A stretch of DNA of 64,000 nucleotides from Variovorax sp. OV700 (GTDB lineage: Bacteria > Pseudomonadota > Gammaproteobacteria > Burkholderiales > Burkholderiaceae_C). How positions within the stretch are numbered: position 1 is the first letter of the stretch; every line of letters begins with the position of its first letter. Shown here one piece after another: positions 15,855 to 22,752 of this stretch. The stretch spans positions 62,001 through 126,000 of the forward strand of contig NZ_FNDR01000008.1 in the NCBI RefSeq assembly GCF_900099805.1, read 5' to 3'. The position numbers and the translations under genes were made by a program. The notes under the pieces are model-generated. The model was not told the origin of the DNA. It did not search any database and saw nothing but the letters and a program-made list of their open reading frames with translations.

Positions 15855-17606
15855 ATGCCGGACCAAAACCCCAAGAAGAAGCTTCGCTCGACCGAATGGT
15901 TCGGTTCGGCCGACAAGAACGGCTTCATGTACCGCAGCTGGATGAAGAACCAGGGCATACCGGACCACGAGTTCGATGGTCGGCCGATCGTCGGCATCTG
16001 CAACACCTGGTCGGAGCTCACGCCCTGCAATGCGCACTTCCGCAAGATTGCCGAGCATGTGAAGCGCGGCATCTCGGAAGCGGGCGGTTTTCCGGTCGAG
16101 TTTCCGGTGTTCTCCAACGGCGAATCGAACCTGCGGCCCACGGCCATGCTCACGCGCAATCTCGCGAGCATGGACGTGGAAGAAGCCATTCGCGGCAACC
16201 CGGTCGATGCGGTGGTGCTGCTCACGGGCTGCGACAAGACCACACCCGCACTGCTGATGGGTGCCGCGAGCTGCGACATCCCGGCCATCGTCGTCACGGG
16301 CGGACCCATGTTGAACGGCAAGCTCGAAGGCAAGAACATCGGCTCGGGCACGGCCGTGTGGCAGCTTCACGAGTCGCTCAAGGCCGGCGAGATCAACCTG
16401 CATCAGTTCCTCTCGGCCGAAGGCGGCATGTCGCGCTCGGCGGGCACCTGCAACACCATGGGTACCGCTTCGACCATGGCCTGCATGGCCGAGGCGCTGG
16501 GCACTTCGCTGCCGCACAACGCCGCGATTCCGGCGGTCGATGCGCGGCGCTACGTGCTCGCCCAGATGTCGGGCATGCGCGCAGTGGAGATGGCAAAGGA
16601 AGGGCTCACGCTGTCGAAGATCCTCACGCGCGAGGCCTTCGAGAACGCCATTCGCGTCAACGCCGCCATCGGCGGATCGACCAATGCGGTGATCCACCTG
16701 AAGGCGATTGCGGGGCGCATCGGCGTCGATCTCGAACTCGAGGACTGGACGCGCATCGGTAGCGACACGCCCACCATCGTCGATCTGCAGCCCTCAGGCC
16801 GATTCCTGATGGAGGAGTTCTACTACGCGGGCGGCCTGCCAGCCGTGTTGCGCCGCCTGGGTGAAAGCGGTCTCTTGCCGCACCCGGATGCGCTCACCGT
16901 CAACGGCCAGTCGCTCTGGGACAACGTGCGCGACGCGCCGAGCCTCAACGACGAGGTGATCCGCCCCCTGGACAACCCGCTGATTGCCGATGGCGGCATT
17001 CGCATCCTGCGCGGCAATCTCTCGCCGCGCGGCGCGGTGCTCAAGCCCTCCGCGGCGTCGCCCGAGTTGCTGAAGCACCGGGGCCGCGCGGTGGTGTTCG
17101 AGAACCTCGAACACTACAAGGAGCGCATCGTCGACGAATCGCTCGATGTCGATGCGAGTTCGGTGATGGTGCTGAAGAACTGCGGCCCGAAGGGCTATCC
17201 CGGCATGGCCGAGGTGGGCAACATGGGGCTGCCACCGAAGTTGCTGCGCCAAGGCGTGAAGGACATGGTGCGCATCTCGGACGCGCGCATGAGCGGCACG
17301 GCCTATGGCACCGTCGTGCTGCACGTCGCTCCTGAAGCGGCGGACGGCGGGCCTTTGGCCGCGGTGCGCGACGGCGACTGGATCGAGCTCGACTGCGATG
17401 CGGGCCGGCTGCACCTGGACATCAGCGACGAAGAACTGGCGGCGCGCCTGGCTGCGCTCACCAGCACCGATGCACAGCCGATGAGTACGCGCGGCGGCGG
17501 CTACCAGAAGCTCTACGTCAACCATGTGCTGCAGGCCGATGAAGGCTGCGACTTCGACTTTCTGGTGGGCTGCAGAGGCTCCGCCGTTCCCCGTCACTCA
17601 CACTGA
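15855..17606 (+). CDS. IlvD/Edd-family sugar-acid dehydratase, probable L-arabonate dehydratase
   Basis: The 583-residue protein matches the length of L-arabinonate dehydratases. Cysteines for a [2Fe-2S] cluster are Cys58 (LTPCNAH), Cys126 (LTGCDKTTP) and Cys199 (AGTCNTMG); Ser480 in DARMSG is where the family's catalytic base sits. It would convert L-arabonate to L-2-keto-3-deoxyarabonate in the cytoplasm. The frame is open upstream into yjfF, but the ATG at 15855 gives the family N-terminus (PKKKLRSTEWFG). Xylonate or galactonate dehydratase are alternatives; the DapA-family gene next to it favours L-arabonate. Confidence 0.88.
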   Translation: MPDQNPKKKLRSTEWFGSADKNGFMYRSWMKNQGIPDHEFDGRPIVGICNTWSELTPCNAHFRKIAEHVKRGISEAGGFPVEFPVFSNGESNLRPTAMLTRNLASMDVEEAIRGNPVDAVVLLTGCDKTTPALLMGAASCDIPAIVVTGGPMLNGKLEGKNIGSGTAVWQLHESLKAGEINLHQFLSAEGGMSRSAGTCNTMGTASTMACMAEALGTSLPHNAAIPAVDARRYVLAQMSGMRAVEMAKEGLTLSKILTREAFENAIRVNAAIGGSTNAVIHLKAIAGRIGVDLELEDWTRIGSDTPTIVDLQPSGRFLMEEFYYAGGLPAVLRRLGESGLLPHPDALTVNGQSLWDNVRDAPSLNDEVIRPLDNPLIADGGIRILRGNLSPRGAVLKPSAASPELLKHRGRAVVFENLEHYKERIVDESLDVDASSVMVLKNCGPKGYPGMAEVGNMGLPPKLLRQGVKDMVRISDARMSGTAYGTVVLHVAPEAADGGPLAAVRDGDWIELDCDAGRLHLDISDEELAARLAALTSTDAQPMSTRGGGYQKLYVNHVLQADEGCDFDFLVGCRGSAVPRHSH

Positions 17607-17612
17607 TCCATC

Positions 17613-18530
17613 ATGACTCCCAGATACCGTGGCATCTTCCCGGTGGTGCCCACCACCTTCACCGAACAGGGCGCGCTCGATCTCGAAAGCCAGAAGCGCT
17701 GCGTCGATTTCATGATCGATGCGGGCTCCGACGGCCTCTGCATCCTCGCCAACTTCTCGGAACAGTTCGTGCTCTCCGACGAAGAGCGCGAGGTGCTCAC
17801 GCGCACGGTGCTCGAGCACGTGGCCGGCCGCGTGCCGGTGATCGTCACCACCACCCACTACAGCACCCGCATCTGCGCTGAACGCAGCCGGCGCGCGCAA
17901 GACATGGGCGCCGCCATGCTGATGGTGATGCCGCCCTATCACGGCGCCACCTTCCGCGTGCCGGAGCCGCAGATCTTCGAGTTCTACGCCGGTCTCTCGG
18001 ATGCGGTGGGCATCCCGATCATGATTCAGGACGCGCCTGCGAGCGGCACCGTGCTATCGGCCGCTTTCCTGGCACGCATGGCGCGCGAGCTCGAGCACGT
18101 GGCGTACTTCAAGATCGAGACCGCGGGGGCGGCTTCCAAGCTCCGCGAACTGATCCGCCTGGGTGGCGATGCCATCGAAGGCCCATGGGACGGCGAGGAA
18201 GCCATCACGCTCATGCCGGACCTGGATGCGGGCGCCACCGGCTCGATGACGGGCGGCGGCTTTCCCGATGGCATTCGTCCCATCATCGAGGCGCACCGCG
18301 CGGGCGACCGCGAGAAAGCCTTCGCGCTGTACCAGCAATGGTTGCCGCTCATCAACTACGAGAACCGCCAGGCCGGGCTGCTGGCTTGCAAGGCGCTGAT
18401 GAAGGAGGGCGGCGTGATCGCTTGCGAGGCGCCGCGTCACCCGCTGCCGGCGATGCACCTCGACACGCGCGCAGGCCTGATCGAAACCGCCAAACGGCTG
18501 GACCCGCTGGTGCTGCGCTGGGGGCGTTGA
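17613..18530 (+). CDS. DapA-family protein, probable L-2-keto-3-deoxyarabonate dehydratase
   Basis: A 305-residue class I aldolase-fold protein with the Schiff-base lysine at 167 (VAYFKIETAG). It starts six bases after the sugar-acid dehydratase. DapA-family members with this partner dehydrate L-2-keto-3-deoxyarabonate to 2-oxoglutarate semialdehyde, the substrate of the ALDH at 5665-7116; the D-xylose route uses a different (FAH-type) enzyme at this step. That difference is my main reason for reading the cluster as an L-arabinose pathway. A keto-deoxy-sugar-acid aldolase is the alternative. Confidence 0.85.
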   Translation: MTPRYRGIFPVVPTTFTEQGALDLESQKRCVDFMIDAGSDGLCILANFSEQFVLSDEEREVLTRTVLEHVAGRVPVIVTTTHYSTRICAERSRRAQDMGAAMLMVMPPYHGATFRVPEPQIFEFYAGLSDAVGIPIMIQDAPASGTVLSAAFLARMARELEHVAYFKIETAGAASKLRELIRLGGDAIEGPWDGEEAITLMPDLDAGATGSMTGGGFPDGIRPIIEAHRAGDREKAFALYQQWLPLINYENRQAGLLACKALMKEGGVIACEAPRHPLPAMHLDTRAGLIETAKRLDPLVLRWGR

Positions 18531-18563
18531 GGAAGAGAAGAGGAAAAAGAAAGGGAAGGGCGC

Positions 18564-18818
18564 TCAGCTATTCTCGAGTTCGCTGACCTGCAGCGACAGG
18601 TCGAACAGCTTCGACTTGCTCGCGTAATAGCGATCGAGCCGCCATTCCTTCAGGATGTCCATGGCCAGTTCGAAGCTCTTGTAGTCCAGGCTGTAGAGCG
18701 TGACCAGCTCGAAGCTGCGTTCGGATTCGAGCGCCAACACGAGCTGCGCCAGGATCTTGGCCGATTCGTTGGACGGGTCCGTTTCGATGAATCGGCGAGC
18801 GACCTTGATGGCATTCAT
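18564..18818 (-). CDS. Small conserved-type hypothetical protein (84 aa)
   Basis: An 84-residue acidic, helix-rich protein (NAIKVARRFIETDPSNESAK, later SFELAMDILKEWRLDRYY) without signal peptide, membrane segment or known motif. The ATG at 18818 is chosen; an upstream in-frame ATG at 18896 would add a low-complexity, serine-rich stretch that looks like leader sequence. Even, non-random codon use supports coding. It lies downstream of, and on the same strand as, the two small exported proteins, but a strong hairpin separates them. Function unknown. Confidence 0.65.
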   Translation of the reverse strand: MNAIKVARRFIETDPSNESAKILAQLVLALESERSFELVTLYSLDYKSFELAMDILKEWRLDRYYASKSKLFDLSLQVSELENS

Positions 18819-18904
18819 GGGAAAGAGTTTCTCGGTAGGCAGAGAGCTAGAACTATAGCTAGCGCGCGGCCATGCTTTATGACAGTCTCGTGACAAGCGG
18901 GGTC

Positions 18905-18963
18905 ATCACGGCGCGCTTGCGCGTGATGTGAGCGGGCCGCCGCCCTCATCACAGGGCGGCGGC
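18905..18963 (-). terminator. Tandem hairpins downstream of the first small exported protein gene
   Basis: A perfect 11-base-pair stem, GCCGCCGCCCT pairing with AGGGCGGCGGC (18936-18963, loop CATCAC), is followed on the minus strand by a second stem with a one-base bulge (18905-18927, ATCACG...CGTGAT). No U-run follows, so this is either a weak or factor-assisted terminator or a 3' stabilising structure. Confidence 0.5.
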
Positions 18964-18994
18964 GCCGCACAAGACAGACGGCTTTGTTTGTGCG

Positions 18995-19516
18995 TCAGCG
19001 AACAGGCGTCATCGGCGCCGGCATAGGCATCGGCTCCATAGGCGCGGGAGCCATAGGTGCCATCGGCGCCACGGCCGGCGGTGGCATCCGCGAAGGTTCT
19101 GGTGCCGGGGCCGGCATCACGGCGGGTGCGGGCATGACCACGGTGGTGACGGACTCGCGAATCACGCCGCCGCCCATCACGCTGCCATCGACATTGCCGC
19201 TGGCGTTGCCGCTGCCGCCGAGTACGCGGGCCTCGCAGTCAGCGCGGTCGGCCGGCGGTTGCAGGGTGCAGCGCGCAAGGGCATTGCGGCGGTAGTCGGG
19301 CGCGCTGGTCAGCCCGCCGCGTGCGGCTTCCTGGCGTGCGGCGCCGGCCTCGCGAATGCAGGCCGCGCGGTCTTGCTGGTTGCGGCCGCAGACCGAGAGC
19401 TCCTGCTGGTAGGTGGAATCGCCGCGGCGCGGCTGCTGGGCCGAGGCCGACGTGGCCGCGGCAATACCGCCCACGGCAATGAGGGCGGCAATCATCGAAC
19501 GGGTGGTGCTGTTCAT
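18995..19516 (-). CDS. Small exported four-cysteine protein with Met/Pro-rich tail
   Basis: A 173-residue protein with a clear signal peptide (MNSTTRSMIAALIAVGGIAA through SASA, cleaved before QQPRRG). The mature core has four cysteines in QELSVCGRN, RAACIREAG, LARCTLQP and RADCEARV, plus the phrase GSVMGGGVIRESVT. The last 45 residues are almost only Met, Pro and Ala. AAGGAG precedes the ATG. It is a paralogue of the gene at 19600-20001. The domain is found in Variovorax-like genomes as far as I recall, without a known role; a periplasmic metal- or redox-linked function is only a guess. Confidence 0.78.
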   Translation of the reverse strand: MNSTTRSMIAALIAVGGIAAATSASAQQPRRGDSTYQQELSVCGRNQQDRAACIREAGAARQEAARGGLTSAPDYRRNALARCTLQPPADRADCEARVLGGSGNASGNVDGSVMGGGVIRESVTTVVMPAPAVMPAPAPEPSRMPPPAVAPMAPMAPAPMEPMPMPAPMTPVR

Positions 19517-19570
19517 GGTGAGCTCCTTGGAGTGACCTGAAACAAGAGAACAAAAATATTGGACGAGGCA

Positions 19571-19594
19571 GGCCGCGCCGGATTCAGCGCGGCC
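19571..19594 (-). terminator. Hairpin between the two paralogous small genes
   Basis: GGCCGCGC at 19571-19578 pairs perfectly with GCGCGGCC at 19587-19594 across an eight-base loop. On the minus strand it lies just after the stop of the 133-residue gene, with a T-rich stretch (ATATTTTTG) further on. It is probably a partial terminator between the paralogues. Confidence 0.45.
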
Positions 19595-19599
19595 GACGT

Positions 19600-20001
19600 T
19601 CAACGCGTGGGCATCACGGGTTGCGGCGGCAGCGGGGTCACGGTTTCGCGGATGATCCCGCCACCCATCACGCTGCCTTCGGTGCTGGTGCGTGCGCCGC
19701 CCTGCAGGCGCGCTTCGCAATCGGCGCGGTCGGCCGCTGGCTGCTCGCGGCAACGCGCCATGGCATTGGCATCGACGCGGCCGGGGCCGACGCTGGTGAG
19801 GCCATTGCGTGCGGCCTCCTGCCGCGCGGCGCCGGCTTCGCGAAGGCATGCGGCGCGGTCCTGCTGCACGCCATCGCAGGTGGCGCGCTCCTGCTGTGCG
19901 CGCTCGGCGGAGCCGGGTGCCTGCGCCTCTGCAATCGACGCGCTGAAAACTGCTGCAAAAAGCGCGGCAGCAGAAAGGGTGGAACGAACTGTTGTTGTCA
20001 T
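19600..20001 (-). CDS. Small exported four-cysteine protein, paralogue without the long tail
   Basis: A 133-residue exported protein with signal peptide MTTTVRSTLSAAALFAAVFS and cleavage near IAEA-QAPG. It shares with its downstream neighbour the blocks QQDRAAC-REAGAARQEAAR, ADRADCEAR and GSVMGGG-IRE-VT, and the four cysteines, but ends after a short Pro-rich tail. AGGAG precedes the ATG. The two genes are an evident tandem duplication on the strand of the cyanophycin synthetase genes, 170 bases beyond cphA. Function unknown. Confidence 0.78.
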   Translation of the reverse strand: MTTTVRSTLSAAALFAAVFSASIAEAQAPGSAERAQQERATCDGVQQDRAACLREAGAARQEAARNGLTSVGPGRVDANAMARCREQPAADRADCEARLQGGARTSTEGSVMGGGIIRETVTPLPPQPVMPTR

Positions 20002-20171
20002 CGGGTGCTCCTGATTGAGGCGCGCCCTCCGAAAGCGCGACCGGACCCGCAGTGTGGTCCGGTGCACCCCTTGCAGGGTGTGGGACTGCACAGACAGCAG
20101 ACCCGGCCAGACTCGCCCATGCGTGTGGGACGTGTCCGGCATGGGGCCGGCAGTGGCCGGCCCGTGGCGCG

Positions 20172-22739
20172 TCAGCCCGCCGCGATGCGCTGCGCGAGGT
20201 GCGCGAGCGCTTCTTCGACCTGGTCGACCAGGATCAGCGACAAGTCGCCAGGCTTCAGCCGCGCGAGCGCGGTGTCGATGGCAACGAACTCGCCGCGGAT
20301 CTCGTCGATGTAGCGCGTGCGCGCCGCGCCTTGCAGGCCCTGGCGCAATAGCGCCATGACCTCGCCGTCGGCACGGCCCCGCTGGGCTGCATCCTGGTAC
20401 AGGATGACGTCGTCGAAGGCCTGGCCCAGGATGGCGGTCTGGTCGCGGATGTCGGAATCGCGCCGGTCGCCTGCGCCGCTGATCACCACAGAGCGCTTGT
20501 TGGCCGGCATGGTGTCCACGGCGGACACCAGCGCGCGCATGGCGTCGGTGTTGTGGCCGTAGTCGGCGATCACGGTGGCGCCGCGGTAGTCCATCACGTT
20601 GAAGCGTCCCGGCACGCCGGCCGCGTCGTTCATGAAGCTCGCGAGGCCACTGCGGATGGTGTCCCAGTCGAGGCCCACGGCCCAGGCCGCGGCCACCGAG
20701 GCCATCACGTTGTCGACCTGGAAGCCGATGGTGCCGTTGCGCGTGATTGGCACGTCGCGCAGCGGGATGCGTTCGCGCCACGAGCCTTCGGCCGCGACCA
20801 GCGTGTCCTGGTCGACGTACACGGTGCGCTTGCCCTGTGCGCGGTGCGTGGCCATCACCGGATGCTGGCGATCGGCGGTGAAGAAGATCACGTGGCCGGG
20901 ACAGCCCGCGGCCATGGCGGCCACGTTGACATCGGCGGCGTTGAGCACCGCGTAGCCGTCGGTCGCGACGTTGCGAACCACCACGCGCTTGAGCACCGCG
21001 AGATCTTCGACCGTGGTGATGTAGTTCAGGCCCAGGTGGTCGCCGCTGCCGATGTTGGTGACCACGGCCACCTCGCAGCGGTCGAAGCCGAGGCCTTCGC
21101 GCAGCACGCCACCGCGCGCCACTTCGAACACGGCCGCATCCACGTCGGGGTGCATGAGCACGTTGCGCGCGCTCTTGGGGCCGCTGCAGTCGCCGCTGTC
21201 GGTCTGGCGCCCGTCGACGTACACGCCGTCGGTGTTGGTCATGCCGGTGCGCAGGCCGCTCGATGCGAGCAGGTGGTTGATGAGGCGCGCCGTGGTGGTC
21301 TTGCCGTTGGTGCCGGTAACGGCCACCACCGGAATGCGGCCATCGTCGCCGGGTGCGAAGAGCGTGTCCATGATGGCCTCGCCGACCGCGCGGCCGCGGC
21401 CGAACGAAGGCGAGATGTGCATGCGCAGGCCCGGCGCGGCATTCACTTCGACCACGCCGCCATGTTGTTCTTCGAGCGGACGCAGCACGTTCTCGCACAC
21501 CATGTCGACGCCGCAGATGTGCAGCCCGACCATCTGCGCCGCGTCGACCGCGCGTGCGGCGACTTCGGGGTGCACGGTGTCGGTCACGTCGGTGGCGGTG
21601 CCGCCGGTGGACAGGTTGGCGTTGTTGCGCAGCACCACGCGCTGGCCGCGTTCGGGCACGCTGTCGGGCGTGAGGCCCTGGGCTTCGAGCCGGCCGACGG
21701 CGATGTCGTCGAGCCGGATCTTGGTGAGCGACGTAGCATGCCCTTCGCCGCGGCGCGGGTCGAGGTTGACGGTGTCTACCAGCTGGCGCACGGTGGAACT
21801 GCCGTCGCCGATCACGTTCGGCGGGTCGCGCCGCGCGGCGGCCACGAGCCGGTCACCCACCACCAGCAGCCGGAAGTCGAAGCCCGGCAGAAATTTCTCG
21901 ACCATCACTTCGCCGTATGCCGCGGCGGAGTCGTAGGCGGCCGTGAGCTGCTCGCGCGTCGTGATGTTGACCGTGACGCCCTTGCCTTGGTTGCCGTCCT
22001 GCGGCTTCACGACCACGGGCAGGCCGATTTCCATGGCCGCGGCCCAGCCGTCTTCGGCATCGGAGACGGGGCGGCCCAGCGGCACGGGCACGCCCGCGGC
22101 ATTGAGCAACTGCTTGGTGAGCTCCTTGTCCTGCGCGATCGATTCGGCCACGCCGCTGGTGCTGTCGATTTCGGCCGCCTGGATGCGGCGCTGCTTGGAA
22201 CCCCAGCCAAACTGCACCAGGCTGCCGCTGGTGAGACGGCGGTAAGGAATGCCCCGCGCCAAGGCGGCATCGGCGATGGAGCCGGTGCTCGGGCCGAGGC
22301 GCTCGGATTCGTCGAGGTCGCGCAGCTCGGTGATGGCGGCGGTAGCGTCGAAGGGTGCGTCGGCCAGCGCGGCCGTGATCAACTCTTCGGCCAGTGCGAG
22401 AGCGCGGCGTCCGACGGCTTCTTCACTGTACTGGAAGGCGACCTGGTAAACGCCTTCTTCGACCGTGGGCGCGGTGTGGCCGAAGTTGACGGCGCAGCCG
22501 GCTTGCGACTGCAGCGCCACGGCGGCGTTCTCGAGCACGTGTGCCAATGCCAGCGGCTGACCCAGCACCATTGGATGCAGTTCGCCGATGGTGGGAAACC
22601 GCGCACGCAGGCGGGCTTCGAAGCCCGGCAGCCGGCTGATGGCGTTCTCATTGCCTTCGCAGGCAACCACGGCTTCGATGGCGGTGTGGCGGCTCCAGAG
22701 ATTGGGACCGCGCAGGGCACGGGTACGGGTGACTTTCAT
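20172..22739 (-). CDS. cphA: Cyanophycin synthetase, complete two-ligase type
   Basis: An 855-residue enzyme that builds multi-L-arginyl-poly-L-aspartate from Asp, Arg and ATP. The N-terminal domain (from MKVTRTRALRGPNLWSRH) is followed by an ATP-grasp domain (about 205-475, with VVVKPQDGNQGKGV and VVEVNAAPGLRMHI) that adds Asp, and by a Mur-ligase-like domain that adds Arg, with an intact P-loop VTGTNGKTTTARL near 474-486. ATG 22739 is preferred for the family N-terminus; one at 22760 would overlap the upstream gene. It follows the second cphA-like gene by 13 bases. No cyanophycinase gene is in the window. Confidence 0.93.
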   Translation of the reverse strand: MKVTRTRALRGPNLWSRHTAIEAVVACEGNENAISRLPGFEARLRARFPTIGELHPMVLGQPLALAHVLENAAVALQSQAGCAVNFGHTAPTVEEGVYQVAFQYSEEAVGRRALALAEELITAALADAPFDATAAITELRDLDESERLGPSTGSIADAALARGIPYRRLTSGSLVQFGWGSKQRRIQAAEIDSTSGVAESIAQDKELTKQLLNAAGVPVPLGRPVSDAEDGWAAAMEIGLPVVVKPQDGNQGKGVTVNITTREQLTAAYDSAAAYGEVMVEKFLPGFDFRLLVVGDRLVAAARRDPPNVIGDGSSTVRQLVDTVNLDPRRGEGHATSLTKIRLDDIAVGRLEAQGLTPDSVPERGQRVVLRNNANLSTGGTATDVTDTVHPEVAARAVDAAQMVGLHICGVDMVCENVLRPLEEQHGGVVEVNAAPGLRMHISPSFGRGRAVGEAIMDTLFAPGDDGRIPVVAVTGTNGKTTTARLINHLLASSGLRTGMTNTDGVYVDGRQTDSGDCSGPKSARNVLMHPDVDAAVFEVARGGVLREGLGFDRCEVAVVTNIGSGDHLGLNYITTVEDLAVLKRVVVRNVATDGYAVLNAADVNVAAMAAGCPGHVIFFTADRQHPVMATHRAQGKRTVYVDQDTLVAAEGSWRERIPLRDVPITRNGTIGFQVDNVMASVAAAWAVGLDWDTIRSGLASFMNDAAGVPGRFNVMDYRGATVIADYGHNTDAMRALVSAVDTMPANKRSVVISGAGDRRDSDIRDQTAILGQAFDDVILYQDAAQRGRADGEVMALLRQGLQGAARTRYIDEIRGEFVAIDTALARLKPGDLSLILVDQVEEALAHLAQRIAAG

Positions 22740-22752
22740 GGGGCGACGCGCA

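Noticed and set aside
20144..20163. GGGCCGG/CCGGCCC hairpin after cphA as an intrinsic terminator
   Set aside because: The stem is seven pairs with no U-run on the minus strand; in this GC content such stems are frequent.
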